In this document: in pieces, positions 28,390 to 41,200 of the stretch
Numbering within the stretch: the first letter of the stretch is position 1
Layout of the letters: every line of letters starts with the position of its first letter
Assembly: GCA_021801265.1 (NCBI GenBank)
Contig: JAJYYE010000004.1
Coordinates: forward strand, 1-64,000
Direction of reading: 5' to 3'
From: Pseudomonadota bacterium
Lineage (GTDB): Bacteria; Pseudomonadota; Gammaproteobacteria; Halothiobacillales; Halothiobacillaceae
Length of the DNA: 64,000 nucleotides
Position numbers and translations under genes: made by a program
The notes under the pieces: generated by a model
The model's database searches: none
Told to the model about the DNA's origin: nothing
Seen by the model: only the letters and a program-made list of their open reading frames with translations

Positions 28390-28860
28390 TTACTCGCGAT
28401 GGTATGGATGGTTATTGAGTAATGACCACGCGCGGTACAGTTGTTCTGCCAGTAGCACCCGCACCAGGGGATGCGGCAAGGTGAGTTTGGAGAGGCTCCA
28501 CAAGCGATCGGCACTGCACCGAAGTTGATCCGTGAGGCCATCGGCACCGCCCACCACGACCGCGACATCCCGCCCCGACTGCATCCAATCGGCCATCTGT
28601 GTAGACAGCTCAGCTGTCGTCCACGGTTGGCCGCGTTCATCACAAATAATGCGCCAGGCATTTTTGGGAATTTGCCCCTCGATTCGGGCACACTCCTCCG
28701 CCTTTGCACGCTCGGTGGCCATGGTTTTGCTGCGCGGTACCGCAGGCACTTCCTGCAACTGCACGGGGCAACCCGATGGCATCCGTTTCAGATATTCCGC
28801 TGTACCCGATGCAGCCCAACCGGGCAGGCGCGTGCCCACACTAATCAGTTGAATTTTCAC
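28390..28860 (-). CDS. rlmH: 23S rRNA pseudouridine-1915 N3-methyltransferase
   Basis: SPOUT-family methyltransferase RlmH, 156 residues. Seen: MKIQLISVGTRLPGWAASG at the start, AWRIICDERGQPWTTAELS, the SAM-binding knot VAVVVGGADGLTDQL, and the terminal LPHPLVRVLLAEQLYRAWSL. It acts on 70S ribosomes. It follows rsfS by 23 bases, the usual neighbour. Confidence 0.97.
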   Translation of the reverse strand: MKIQLISVGTRLPGWAASGTAEYLKRMPSGCPVQLQEVPAVPRSKTMATERAKAEECARIEGQIPKNAWRIICDERGQPWTTAELSTQMADWMQSGRDVAVVVGGADGLTDQLRCSADRLWSLSKLTLPHPLVRVLLAEQLYRAWSLLNNHPYHRE

Positions 28861-28883
28861 CGCTAAGCCAACGGGGGTCGCAT

Positions 28884-29543
28884 TTAGCCACGATGCACGG
28901 GCGGGGTGTCATCTCCATTGGCTTCATCCTCATCCCAATCGCCTAAATCATCGTCAGAATCGAAACCCTCTGCGGTATCTTCATCATCCCAGTCGTCACT
29001 CACGTCATCATCTGTACCTGATGTGGTGTTGCGCAATTTATCCAGGGCGCTGGCATACGCCGACTGGCTACCAGCCAGTGCTGCGACTGATGCAACGCTG
29101 GCGGCGATACCTTCACTCAAATCACTGCCCGACCGGTCCGCGGAACCCTGGGCCGACCAAAGTTTTTCGAGCTGATAATGATCGCGGGTTTCCGGCAACA
29201 TGATGTGGACCAATACATCGACCAAATCGACCAGCACCCATTCAGTACTCGGCACATCATCGCCTTCCACACCCATCGGGCGGACGCCGTGTGCTTTGAC
29301 TTTTTCGACCACGCTATTGGCCTGTGATTTCAAATGTCGATCGGAGGTACCCGATGAAAACACCATAAAATCGGTGAAGTTACAGTGGCCACGCACATCG
29401 AGCACACGGATATCGATCGCCTTAAGATCCTCAAGCGCCGCGATGACCCACGCCACCAGGGTTTCCGGCGAAGGTTGCTCGGTGGTGGTCGGCGTTACCG
29501 ACACAGGTTGATCGGAGGCAGAAATGTTTTTTTCAGGATTCAT
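28884..29543 (-). CDS. rsfS: Ribosomal silencing factor RsfS with an unusual acidic tail
   Basis: The core (residues about 30-135) is RsfS: LEDLKAIDIRVLDVRGH, then FTDFMVFSSGTSDRHLKSQA, ending in VDVLVHIMLPETRDHYQLEKLW. This domain binds uL14 and blocks 50S-30S joining under starvation. RsfS is normally about 105-130 residues; this one has 219. The extra C-terminus includes an alanine/serine-rich stretch and then a strongly acidic tail (residues about 175-215) with repeated DD, DWDDED and GDWDEDE. An N-terminal TTTEQP-rich extension of about 28 residues is also present. The tail role is unknown. Confidence 0.93.
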   Translation of the reverse strand: MNPEKNISASDQPVSVTPTTTEQPSPETLVAWVIAALEDLKAIDIRVLDVRGHCNFTDFMVFSSGTSDRHLKSQANSVVEKVKAHGVRPMGVEGDDVPSTEWVLVDLVDVLVHIMLPETRDHYQLEKLWSAQGSADRSGSDLSEGIAASVASVAALAGSQSAYASALDKLRNTTSGTDDDVSDDWDDEDTAEGFDSDDDLGDWDEDEANGDDTPPVHRG

Positions 29544-29615
29544 AGTTCAACTTTTTGATTAAATAGGGAAAAATCCGGTCTAGCCGGGTTGATGATACGG
29601 TTGGATTTTGACGCG

Positions 29616-30275
29616 CTAGCGACGAATGGGATCAGAATAATGTGCCACCAAGGGATTTAGCAAATTTTCTGGCACCAAATACCGCACAGAGTGCCCGGCA
29701 TGCAGTTTTGCCCGCACGGCAGTGGCTGAAATATCCAGCCGTGTCATTTCAAGCGAAACAATGCCGCCTGCTGATTGCTGCTGCATTTGCGTGATGTTGA
29801 TTTGACGATCGCTCAGCAATTGGGCCGCTGCACCGGCGACTGTAGCACCGGGCCGCGTGGCCACCGCGAGGTGTACCCAGTCAAGTAATTCATCCCAGCG
29901 ATGCCATTGTGTCAAACCATTGAATGCATCCATGCCCAGGATCAACACTAAATGATGCGCGGGAAAACTGGCATGAATCGATTGCACCGTATCAATGGTG
30001 TATGAGGTTCCCGCGCGGTCAAGTTCACGCTGATCCGCAACAAAATACGGATTACCACCAATAGCCGCCTGCACGAGTTCTAATCGGACCAAGGCCGGTA
30101 GCGCCGGTTGTGGCCGATGCGGCGGCGCGGCGGCGGGGATAAACAGCACACGCTCCAAACCCAAGGCTTCACGCGCTTCTTCAGCCAGACGCAGATGCCC
30201 TAAATGAATGGGATCAAATGTGCCACCCAGGATACCCAGCAGGGGTTTGGGCTCAGTACGGTGCGATTCAACCAC
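29616..30275 (-). CDS. nadD: Nicotinate-nucleotide adenylyltransferase
   Basis: Converts nicotinate mononucleotide and ATP to deamido-NAD. The nucleotidyltransferase motif [18 protein letters not shown] is at about 16-33, with [12 protein letters not shown] after it, [17 protein letters not shown] in the middle and the [10 protein letters not shown] signature near the C-terminus. The start is set at GTG 30275, preceded by GGTGA about nine bases ahead; a TTG at 30299 would add eight residues. It overlaps the end of proA by 8 bases. Confidence 0.95.
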   Translation of the reverse strand: MVESHRTEPKPLLGILGGTFDPIHLGHLRLAEEAREALGLERVLFIPAAAPPHRPQPALPALVRLELVQAAIGGNPYFVADQRELDRAGTSYTIDTVQSIHASFPAHHLVLILGMDAFNGLTQWHRWDELLDWVHLAVATRPGATVAGAAAQLLSDRQINITQMQQQSAGGIVSLEMTRLDISATAVRAKLHAGHSVRYLVPENLLNPLVAHYSDPIRR

Positions 30276-31551
30276 GAATATGCCCGTCACCCAGCACAAT
30301 ATATTTTTGCGAGGTTAAACCCAGCAAGCCCACCGGGCCGCGCGCATGGATTTTATCGGTGGAAATCCCGATTTCCGCACCCAACCCATATTCAAAACCA
30401 TCAGCAAATCGGGTGGAAGCATTCACCATCACTGAGGCAGAATCCACCTCGCGCAGAAAGCGCCGTGCGGTGCCAAAATTATCGGTCATGATGCTGTCGG
30501 TATGATGCGAACCATATGTTTCAATGTGGTCGATGGCCTCATTCAAGGAATCGACCACACGTACGGCCAAAATTGGGCTTAAATACTCGGCATGCCAATC
30601 ATCGGTTGTCGCAGCGCGCACCCCATTGCCCAAGATTGCCTGCAAAATAGCGCAGGTGCGGGGGCAACCGCGTAATTCCACACCTTTCTCACGATAAAGC
30701 GGGGCAATCATCGGTAAAAATTGAGCGGCAACCGCTTCATGGACAAGCAGGGTTTCCATCGCATTACACACGCCATATCGATGCGTTTTTGAGTTCAGTG
30801 CCACCGTCACGGCTTTATCCAAATTGGCTTCGGCATCCACAAACACATGACACACGCCATCCAGATGCTTGATGACCGGCATCCGCGCGTGCTCGATCAC
30901 GAGCGAAACCAAGCCCTTGCCGCCCCGTGGAATCATCACATCAATGAACTGATGTAAACCCAGCATCACAGTCACCGCTGCCCGATCGGTCGTCGGCACA
31001 ATTTGCACGGCATCCACCGGTAAATCTCCCGCCGCCAAGCCGCGCCGAATACACTTGGCCAGTGCCTGATTGGTCGCCGCCACCTCCGAGCCACCCCGCA
31101 AAATCGTGGCATTGCCCGATTTCAAACAGAGTGCCGCTGCATCAATCGTCACGTTGGGGCGAGATTCGTAAATAATGCCCACCACGCCCAAGGGCACGCG
31201 CATCTGGCCCACTTGAATGCCACTGGGCCGAAACACCATGTTGGTAATTTCCCCGACAGGATCAGGCAAAGCGGCCACTTGCCGCACGCCCTCGGCCATC
31301 TGTGCAATACCCGATGCATTGAGCACCAAACGCTCAATCATCGCTGCGTCCAACCCGCGCGCGCACGCGTTCGCCACATCGATGGCATTAGCCGCCAACA
31401 AATGTGTTTCTGCAGCGAGCAAGGCATCGGCAATCGCGAACAAAGCCCGATTTTTATCTGCGGTGGTGACGCTTGCCAAAGTGCGGGCAGCACGGCGCGC
31501 CGACTGGCCGAGGTCAAGCATTAACTGCTCAAGTTCTTGATTATTTTCCAT
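30268..31551 (-). CDS. proA: Gamma-glutamyl phosphate reductase
   Basis: Second enzyme of proline synthesis, reducing gamma-glutamyl phosphate to glutamate semialdehyde with NADPH. About 427 residues. Visible: [20 protein letters not shown], the nucleotide-binding [15 protein letters not shown], and [12 protein letters not shown]. The catalytic cysteine is in [15 protein letters not shown], and [19 protein letters not shown] and [12 protein letters not shown] follow. A TTG start six bases upstream (31557) is possible. proB is not in the window. Confidence 0.97.
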   Translation of the reverse strand: MENNQELEQLMLDLGQSARRAARTLASVTTADKNRALFAIADALLAAETHLLAANAIDVANACARGLDAAMIERLVLNASGIAQMAEGVRQVAALPDPVGEITNMVFRPSGIQVGQMRVPLGVVGIIYESRPNVTIDAAALCLKSGNATILRGGSEVAATNQALAKCIRRGLAAGDLPVDAVQIVPTTDRAAVTVMLGLHQFIDVMIPRGGKGLVSLVIEHARMPVIKHLDGVCHVFVDAEANLDKAVTVALNSKTHRYGVCNAMETLLVHEAVAAQFLPMIAPLYREKGVELRGCPRTCAILQAILGNGVRAATTDDWHAEYLSPILAVRVVDSLNEAIDHIETYGSHHTDSIMTDNFGTARRFLREVDSASVMVNASTRFADGFEYGLGAEIGISTDKIHARGPVGLLGLTSQKYIVLGDGHIRG

Positions 31552-31641
31552 TCTCAACTCACTGATTTATTTTGCATTTCAATCATGAAATAATTTCCGT
31601 GATGTTCACTTTACCCCACGAAACCACGCAAGATCAGCGGA

Positions 31642-32652
31642 TTAGCCCGCTCTTCCCGCCCGCCCGCAGGCCGCCAGCGCCACGCGATCCAGCATTTGCC
31701 AAGGCTCTCCTTGCGCCACGCCCTTAATGGTACGGTCGATTTCAGCACATCGCCCCAGCAATTTCAGCCAAAACGCCGCTGGCGCGCGCCGCGCCGCCCG
31801 AGCATACAGCGGACGCCGCCCCTTGGGCACGGGCAAGCGCTCCACGGCGGCGGGATCATCCAGGCTCGCCAGCAAGCGCAGCTCGCGGCTTAATACCCAT
31901 AAAATCAATATTACTTCCACGCCCTCTTCCCGCAAACGCTGTAGCAAATGTGCAGCGCGAGGACGATCGCCATCCAGCAATGCCTCACCCAAATCAAACG
32001 GATTAAATCGGGATTGATCCATAATCGTCGCGAGCAACGTGGGTGCCGAAATAGGATTGGGCAAATTCAGCAGGCTGAGTTTATCCAGCTCCTGCTTGGC
32101 GGCGAGCAAATTGCCCTCCACCCGTTCGGCAATGAGCTGCGCTGCATCGGGATCAAGGTGCAAGCCTAATTTCACCCCACGGGTTTCGATCCAACGCGGT
32201 AAATCGCGCAAACCAATTGGCCAAAAGATCACGGTGATAGCCGCTTCACTTAAAGTACTAAACCACACAGTTTTTTGGGCAGCCATATCTAATTTGGGCA
32301 AACTAATGACCCAAATATCGTCTTCAGCGCTACTTGAGTTGGCCAAGCGAGTCGCCAACGATTTCAAAAAATCCGCCCCGTCCTTTCCCGGTTTACCGCC
32401 AGGAATGCGCAAATCAATCAAACGGCGCTCGGCAAACAGGGAAAGGTTGGCACTGATGTGATGTAACGAATGCCAATCAAATCGAGCTTCCGCCTCAAAT
32501 CGCAACCGTTCGCTCACGCCCACCACCCGAGCTTGATGGGTAATGGCTTGGCGCGCTTCATCCAGCAGCAACCAATCATCACCCACTAACACATACAGCG
32601 TGGCTAAACGCTTGATCAAGGACGCATCCAGCTGCTCAGAACGAACGTTCAC
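31642..32652 (-). CDS. holA: DNA polymerase III subunit delta
   Basis: Clamp-loader delta subunit, 336 residues, which opens the beta clamp. The N-terminal domain shows LYVLVGDDWLLLDEARQAI. Typical HolA stretches follow: FSLFAERRLIDLRIPGGKPGKDG-type sequence, DIWVISLPKLD, and in the collar domain RAAHLLQRLREEGVEVILILWVLSRELRLL. It starts one base upstream of the lptE stop, the normal lptE-holA order. Confidence 0.95.
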   Translation of the reverse strand: MNVRSEQLDASLIKRLATLYVLVGDDWLLLDEARQAITHQARVVGVSERLRFEAEARFDWHSLHHISANLSLFAERRLIDLRIPGGKPGKDGADFLKSLATRLANSSSAEDDIWVISLPKLDMAAQKTVWFSTLSEAAITVIFWPIGLRDLPRWIETRGVKLGLHLDPDAAQLIAERVEGNLLAAKQELDKLSLLNLPNPISAPTLLATIMDQSRFNPFDLGEALLDGDRPRAAHLLQRLREEGVEVILILWVLSRELRLLASLDDPAAVERLPVPKGRRPLYARAARRAPAAFWLKLLGRCAEIDRTIKGVAQGEPWQMLDRVALAACGRAGRAG

Positions 32653-32653
32653 G

Positions 32654-33235
32654 TTAGGGCTTTACCGCATTTGTCGATTTGGCTGGCGCAGTTCCCGTTG
32701 GCGCAGGAAGTGGCGCATTCAATCGATAAAACAGCAATCGGGCGAGTGAATCCGCCAACTCTTGCCGAATCTGCGCTTCATTTCCGGTTGAGGCCAAAAC
32801 ACCCACGGGGTCGTAATTATAGTTAAGCGCTCGCCCCAGGGATTGCCGCGATGTTGTTCGGCCATCGGGTAGTTCAATATGATAGGTAATCCGTTGATAC
32901 AGCTCATATTGCTGCACACTGGCTTGGGGCGTGACCACGGCTGCGCGTTGTTGCACCTCATTTTTATCAATCACCAGCGTCGCCGTCGCCTCGCGCGGAT
33001 CGGTCACCAATTGACTGTGGGTATTCTGGAATAAATACTGCAGTTGCTGGTAGACCGGATCACTCGTGTTCATCCCCTGCACATAGACTTTTTGGTAGGC
33101 CGGATCGAGCACCGTAACGCCCCGCAGGTGGTAACCGCAACCAGCCACCCCCAAGGTAGACAATAGGGTAAACACGGCCAGCCGGATGATGGCAAAACGC
33201 CCCCCCGCAAGGTGGGCATGCGGCAGCAATTTCAT
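32654..33235 (-). CDS. lptE: LPS-assembly lipoprotein LptE
   Basis: Outer-membrane lipoprotein that plugs LptD and delivers lipopolysaccharide to the cell surface. About 193 residues. Signal peptide with a lipobox LGVAGC (cysteine at about 33), then CGYHLRG, the usual N-terminus of mature LptE, and GRALNYNYDPVGVLAS in the conserved region. The ORF could extend to 33289, but that part lies inside leuS; the ATG at 33235 is 13 bases after the leuS stop. The proline/threonine-rich tail is variable. Confidence 0.92.
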   Translation of the reverse strand: MKLLPHAHLAGGRFAIIRLAVFTLLSTLGVAGCGYHLRGVTVLDPAYQKVYVQGMNTSDPVYQQLQYLFQNTHSQLVTDPREATATLVIDKNEVQQRAAVVTPQASVQQYELYQRITYHIELPDGRTTSRQSLGRALNYNYDPVGVLASTGNEAQIRQELADSLARLLFYRLNAPLPAPTGTAPAKSTNAVKP

Positions 33236-33248
33236 GTTGAACACCACG

Positions 33249-35735
<2,487 letters not shown>

Positions 35736-35919
35736 TTATAATTTGGGTTTAATCAGTCAATAAAGGGTGTTAAGGATACCCGAAGCGCGGCCGTAATACC
35801 CACGTGCCGCCTAAAATACCGCTCAAAGTACCCATAAAAGTGCCATTAAATCTGTTTGGGTTGGGTGTATGCTAGACACGAATTCCCCATATTTCCCCCG
35901 ATTCCCCAGGAGAGTCCCG

Positions 35920-36291
35920 ATGCCCCACGAGCAAGCGCCAGAACATACAACTGCACCTCATTCAATCTCTGATGCTTACTATCATTGGCTGGGCACGATT
36001 TACGCTCGTCTTTTAGACGATGAAAGCCGCGCGATTGATCGTAAAACTGATCACATCATCGACGAAGCCCGTGATGAACTGGCGCCGCACGATTATCACC
36101 CCGATCTCGTGGATACGCTGCGCATCGACATTGCCAAGGCGCGCACAACCTTGCGTCACGATCGTGAAGCCTTTGCCCAGGAATGGCGGAAAATTGAGCA
36201 AGATTTAGCCGTTAAACTGCTTTCAATTGCCGATAAGACGGATGTCGAGCTCAATGCCATGCGCGAAAAAACCCACGAGCCGCGTAAGTAA
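35920..36291 (+). CDS. YbeL/DUF1451-like protein without the zinc ribbon
   Basis: About 123 residues, mostly helical and charged. It looks like the N-terminal domain of the YbeL/DUF1451 zinc-ribbon family: a YxxxLxxxxxRxxDxExxxIDxxTDxIIDEARDEL segment and the closing helix FAQEWRKIEQDLAVKLLSIADKT. The cysteine-rich zinc ribbon that normally follows is absent; there is no cysteine in the protein. AGGAGAG six bases before the ATG supports 35920 over the upstream start at 35869. It is divergent from leuS and 6 bases ahead of a small lipoprotein gene. Function unknown. Confidence 0.65.
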   Translation: MPHEQAPEHTTAPHSISDAYYHWLGTIYARLLDDESRAIDRKTDHIIDEARDELAPHDYHPDLVDTLRIDIAKARTTLRHDREAFAQEWRKIEQDLAVKLLSIADKTDVELNAMREKTHEPRK

Positions 36292-36297
36292 TTCAAC

Positions 36298-36459
36298 ATG
36301 AATCGGGGGGTTAAAATCTTCTTTTTCAGTGCGATTATCCTGTTGAGTGGTTGTGCTTCAGCACCTTGGCCGACCAATTCGGGCACTGCTGCCGAACCAA
36401 GCGAACCGCCGCATATTTATGGGCAAATTAACTCGTCTTTCACGCGGAAAATAAATTAA
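36298..36459 (+). CDS. Small lipoprotein
   Basis: A 53-residue protein. MNRGVKIFFFSAIILLSGC is a lipoprotein signal peptide with lipobox LLSGC (cysteine 19). The mature part is short and proline/serine-rich (SEPPHIYGQINSSF). It lies 6 bases downstream of the YbeL-like gene, so the two probably form an operon. Size resembles entericidin-type peptides, but the sequence does not match them clearly. It is too short for common gene-length cutoffs and easily missed. Confidence 0.65.
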   Translation: MNRGVKIFFFSAIILLSGCASAPWPTNSGTAAEPSEPPHIYGQINSSFTRKIN

Positions 36460-36500
36460 TTCCTTGCACATGGCTCAATCACCAGGGTTTGAGCCATAAA

Positions 36501-36531
36501 AAACCCCCGTACCCAATGGGTACGGGGGTTT
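36501..36531 (-). terminator. Strong rho-independent terminator of the sod gene
   Basis: A perfect 14-bp stem (AAACCCCCGTACCC with its complement) and a 3-nt loop. On the minus strand it is followed by a T-run and lies 30 bases after the superoxide dismutase stop. In the opposite direction it could also stop transcripts from the lipoprotein unit, though with a poorer T-tract. Confidence 0.9.
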
Positions 36532-36561
36532 ACGTTTTAGGCTGATTAACGTCTCAAACGC

Positions 36562-37173
36562 TTACTTCGTTGCAGCAGCATACCGTGCCGCTACCGCCTC
36601 CCAACTGATCACGTCCCAAATGGCTTTGAGGTAATCGGGACGGCGGTTCTGGTAGCGCAGGTAGTAAGCGTGTTCCCACACATCAATACCCAGAATAGGC
36701 GTACCTTTGACTTCGGCAATATCCATGGTTGGATTGTCCTGGTTTGGTGTAGAGCACACGGCCATTTTGCCTGATGAATCCACTACCAACCAAGCCCAGC
36801 CGGAACCAAAGCGCGTGGCGCCGGCGGTGCTCATCTGGTCTTTCAACGTTGTGAATGAGCCGAACGTCTTGATGATCTCATCTGCCAGCTTGCCATTCGG
36901 TTCACCACCGCCATTGGGAGAGAGAATCGTCCAGAACAACGCATGGTTGAAGTGGCCGCCGCCATTGTTGCGGACGGCAGGCGGCAGTTTGGAGATGTTC
37001 GCCATCAAGGTTTCAATCGGCTTGTCATCCCATTCCGTGCCCGCAATGGCATTGTTGCAGTTAGTGACATAGGCCCCATGGTGCTTGGTGTAATGAATTT
37101 CCATGGTTTGCGCATCGATGGATTTATCGAGGGCGCCGTAATCGTAGGTGAGTTCGGGTAATTGAAAGGCCAT
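36562..37173 (-). CDS. sodA: Superoxide dismutase, Mn-type or cambialistic (Fe/Mn family)
   Basis: A 203-residue Fe/Mn superoxide dismutase. Metal ligands are in the first-helix H in YTKHHGAYV, the second H in [11 protein letters not shown], and [11 protein letters not shown] (aspartate and histidine). The GG before HFNH and NQDNP in the strand region fit the Mn-preferring pattern better than the Fe-type (AAQxWNH). The leader has AAGGAG before the start, and a terminator follows, so it appears monocistronic. Metal choice is inferred from sequence markers. Confidence 0.93.
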   Translation of the reverse strand: MAFQLPELTYDYGALDKSIDAQTMEIHYTKHHGAYVTNCNNAIAGTEWDDKPIETLMANISKLPPAVRNNGGGHFNHALFWTILSPNGGGEPNGKLADEIIKTFGSFTTLKDQMSTAGATRFGSGWAWLVVDSSGKMAVCSTPNQDNPTMDIAEVKGTPILGIDVWEHAYYLRYQNRRPDYLKAIWDVISWEAVAARYAAATK

Positions 37174-37299
37174 AACATGCTCCTTATGGGTTGTGATACA
37201 TCGAATTGAATTGGGGGTCTGCCGCTAATCCCGTTTAGTTATAACACATCCCGCCCTGTCATATCCGACGGAGGCCGGGCTTTTCCAGCAAATACGACC

Positions 37300-37989
37300 C
37301 TACACTCTTAGCCCGCGCAGCCACTTGAATACATTAAGCAACGACGATAATGCCTGCGCGACATAGGTGAGCGCAGCCGCTCGCAAAATTTGTCGCGCCG
37401 ATTGCTTATCGGTCTTGCTCAACCAGCCGCCTTGCTCCAGCATCGGCAAGGCGCGCTTGAAGCTGGCATCCAGCTCAATAGGCAGATTGGACAACTGCGC
37501 AATCAGCGGCACGGCCATGGTGAGCACGCCCACCAATAACATCACCAACGCGGGCGCGGGTTGTTTTTCCAGGAATGTCACCACAGGTACCGCCACCAGC
37601 AACCAGCCCGCCACGCGCTGAGCCCATACACTGCGTTCGACCATTTCCTGCCGACGCTCAAACGCCGGATCACCCTCCGCATGTTGCAAGGCATGACCCA
37701 CTTCATGGGCCGCAATGGTAATTGCAGTAAGCGAGCGCCCACCAAAATTCGCTGGGGAAAGCCGCACACTACGTGCATGGGGGTCGTAGTGATCGCCTTC
37801 CTGGGTCGGCTCGACGGCCACATCGTGTAATCCGCGACGATCCAGTAAATACCGCGCCAAATCCGCGCCCGAAAATGGGTAACGATCAACCGGTTTGGTG
37901 TGGCGCAACATCACCTGATTCACCCACCAACTGGGCCACCATGACAGCAATGCCAACAATCCCAGACCTGCAAGTAATAAAATGGCCAT
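37300..37989 (-). CDS. Membrane zinc metallopeptidase (YugP/Zn_peptidase_2 family)
   Basis: A 229-residue membrane protein. An N-terminal hydrophobic helix (1-24) and two further segments (about 125-143 and 147-167) flank the catalytic region. The HExxH motif is HEVGHALQHAEGD at about residue 92; AHEVGHALQH and ALRAAALTYVAQALSSL match the YugP family. It is probably a membrane-embedded protease of unknown substrate. AGAGGT stands nine bases before the start. Confidence 0.88.
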   Translation of the reverse strand: MAILLLAGLGLLALLSWWPSWWVNQVMLRHTKPVDRYPFSGADLARYLLDRRGLHDVAVEPTQEGDHYDPHARSVRLSPANFGGRSLTAITIAAHEVGHALQHAEGDPAFERRQEMVERSVWAQRVAGWLLVAVPVVTFLEKQPAPALVMLLVGVLTMAVPLIAQLSNLPIELDASFKRALPMLEQGGWLSKTDKQSARQILRAAALTYVAQALSSLLNVFKWLRGLRV

Positions 37990-38056
37990 GAGTTAACCTC
38001 TGATCAACGCCGGAAATCCAGACACTCCTTCCCCCTGAAAGGTATCGATGTCGACA

Positions 38057-38143
38057 CAAGTTTTAATCTCATGTCACCGCCTCCGATTGACCCAGGTGCT
38101 CAAACAGTGCTTTACCCTGGACGAGGAGAGGCCGGGACAGGGG
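38057..38143 (+). repeat. Dispersed repeat, copy 1 (inverted relative to copy 2)
   Basis: About 87 bases from CAAGTTTTAATCTCATGTCA to GGGACAGGG. The reverse complement of 46053-46138 matches it nearly exactly except for a divergent stretch of about 12 bases in the middle. It lies between the zinc peptidase and tamB. It contains no gene. Confidence 0.85.
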
Positions 38144-38179
38144 ATGAATCAATCAGCGAGATCAGCCCTCTCCCCAACC

Positions 38180-38206
38180 CGCCCCGCAAACGGGGCGGAC
38201 GTTTTT
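38180..38206 (+). other. GC-rich hairpin with T-run next to the repeat
   Basis: CGCCCCG-CAAA-CGGGGCG is a perfect 7-bp stem, followed on the plus strand by GACGTTTTT. It looks like a plus-strand terminator, but no plus-strand gene precedes it, so it may be part of the repeat element tail. The T-run continues into TTTTAATCAGATAT, which recurs at 62970. Confidence 0.4.
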
Positions 38207-38221
38207 AATCAGATATCTTCT

Positions 38222-41200
38222 TTAGCGAATCCGGTAAATCAAATCGCCACCGGTCGAGACAGGGCTGGAGGTGATTTCAATGGAAAATAACTTATTGAGT
38301 TGATATTCCGTAATGATTTGACCTACGCCGGTCAGCACGCCGATGGCATAACGCACCAGCAAACGGTCACCAATTTTTTTACCCACACTCAAGCGCGTGC
38401 CGGTCAAGCCGCCTGTCGTATCGATTCCCATCGAATCAAAGCCGAATTTTTGCCCCACATCACGCAAAATATCATCGCCCTGGGCAATGCCTAAACTCGT
38501 GATGGCATTGAGCAATACCGAGCCATCGGCAGCACTGCTATCGTTCAGCCGTCGGCCCGTCAACAACAGGGACAGCGCATCGGATTCAGGCATTGAGGGA
38601 TTGGAGAACACCGTGGTTTTCGGGTGATATAACGTGCCTGCAATGTTTAAACCGACTGTTGCCGTATCAATTTTACGCTGCGCCGTCACCGCCAAACCGG
38701 GATCGTCCATCGGGCCCACAAACAATAATCGTCCCTGGCTGATGGTTAAATCCTGGCCGTAGGCTTTGTATTTGCCGTTGTTCAAATCAATTTCACCCAA
38801 TACCGCCAATTGATTATCCGAGCGAATGCGTAAATCCAGTTGGCCGGTCAAACCCGTCGAAAAGCCCATGCCGGTCAAGGTGACCGCATCACCGAGTTTG
38901 AGCGCGACATCGCCAGTTACCGGATACCCTAACGATTTCGGCGTGATTTTTGCGCCGACAATCACCAGATCATCGCTGGACTTAACCACGCCCTCAGGCA
39001 GTTTCTCAATACGGGCATCCAACAGCGGCAGCAGTACGGAGCCGCTAATCACCGCACCCGCTTGCGTCGCCTTGATGGCAATATCGGGGCTGGCATCCAC
39101 CCGCAGCGTGGGAATCCGGAGTACCGGCACCGCATCGCCCACGATTTGGGCGTCCAGCTGCCAATCCGGTAGATGCGCCAGGGTACCGCTGCCCTGGATG
39201 TTCAATTGACGGCCATTTTTTATCTGAGTGGCTCCCGTTGAATCATCCGGCATCAAACCAACCAACTGTCCGTCAAACACGAGCTGTCCTGTTGAATCAA
39301 TTTTGCCGTTGAGCGCGCCCTGATCGTAGGCAACGCCGGTATCCGGCAAGGCAAAAGCGAGGTTTTTCACGCTCAAATCCCCACTGGGTTGCGGGGATTG
39401 CAGACGGCCCCCCAGGTGCAATTTCACTGCAGCAGCGCCATTCAGTTGGGTGATTTGAGGCACCAAAAATGCCAGGGCACTTAAATCCGGCAGGTTCGCC
39501 TGTGTCGATAAATCAATGGCTTGAGTGCCCGATAACGCCACGCTACCTGCCCCTTGAGCGCGGAGTAGTTTCGGCAGGTCGGCGTGAAAATCAAGGTTCA
39601 ACACCTCGGCTTTCAGCACGGCCTCCAGCCCGACGTTGTGGTAATCAAACACTTTTCCGGCGGCCAGTTGGGGCAAGCGCAACTGATTATCGGGCAAGGT
39701 GAGATTGAGTGTACCGCTGGTTTTGCCGGCATCCATTCCACCTTGGGCGGCTAAAATCAGCCGCCCCGGCAATTGAATGTGGGATTGCACCCCTTCAGGC
39801 AACCATGGCTGCGCCAAGTTAAGCAGTGTAGCCAAGGGCAGATCGATATTGAGGGAGCCCTGGCTGTTCTGGCCCTCATGCTCACCCGCCAGACACACCC
39901 GCGCAGCTTGCCTGGTCGTTAGCGGTTCTGCGACCAAACACGCGGAATCAAGACGCTGCTTCGCGGGGCTTAATACCACCGCCACAGGCTGCTGCAAACG
40001 CCAGTTACCCAAGGAGTGCCCGTTAACCTGCCTGGTTGATAGGTCAAATTGCGAGAGCAAGCCGTGCCAATCTTGCCCCTGCGCAGAGCCACGGGCAGAT
40101 AGATCTAAATTCCCCTGTGGAGTCTGCGCACTTAATGTGAGTTGCTGCCGGGTTTTTACGGTTGCTGTCGATGAGAAGGTTGGCAGTTCGCCTTGCAGGT
40201 TGAGTTTGAGCCTATCTAGCCAACGCTTTGAATTAACAGCCGATTTTATGCCACCTACCAGCGTTTGCGTTAATCCTGTGGCAATCAGCTCAAGCCCCAT
40301 CGGCTGATTCCGGACTGTTGCTGTTGGGGATTTCGCCGCCAGATGAGTGCCCACTTGACCCTGTGCGGTTAATTCCGCCAATCGCCAACGATCAAATTGC
40401 AGGCTGCGCGCCAAGAGGGTGATTTCACCGTGCGGCTGTTGAAGATCGCCCGTTAAGCGCGTTGTCAACTGCACAGCACCCGAGAAGTTTGGCAACTGAA
40501 ACGCAGCCCACGGCAGGTGTGCCAATTCCGGCACACTGAGTTCGGCCTGCACATTGGCCGCACGGGCAGAAACCCCCCAACCGAGTTCACCCTCTGCACT
40601 GAGACGCGCATCGCCCACTGTCATGGTGCTGCGCGCGAGTTTAAGCCGCTGATGTTCTATCGCGCCGGTGATATTTGCCATCAGCATCACGGGCGGGCTG
40701 CGCTGCCCATTCAGCGCAGACAAACCGATAGACGCCCTGGGAACCGACAGGGCAAATTTCAGCGCCATATCCTGCACAGGGTTAACGCCCAAGTTGCCCT
40801 CAACGGCCAACCGAGCGGCCAATGTGCCTGTTGGCCCGGTGCCCGTTTTCCCGCTTAACTGCGCCAGCCACGGGTTAAGCGACACCCCCATCGCATCAAG
40901 CGTTAACTTCAGTGGCCGCATACCATCCAAACCTAAATGTGCTTGCGCCTTTATGCTGCCGCCAGCCAATGAACCGTCTGAAACCGCCCCATCCAGCTGG
41001 TTTTCCGCCAGTCTGGCCTGCACCATTAAATCCTGAAACGGAGTGCCCGCGATGGACCCCGTGAGCCGCTGCACGTTGACATTCAAGGTAGGCGTAACCC
41101 CTTGATTGGCCTGATGCGCTGATTGAACGGGGACGGCAGGCTGCGAGAAGCTGAATTGATACTCAAACCCCACCTGCCCCGCCGCGACCGCACTAAACTC

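Noticed and set aside
28383-28709. N-terminal extension of the Maf frame
   Set aside because: The extra 109 codons lie inside rlmH in another frame and do not resemble any Maf protein.
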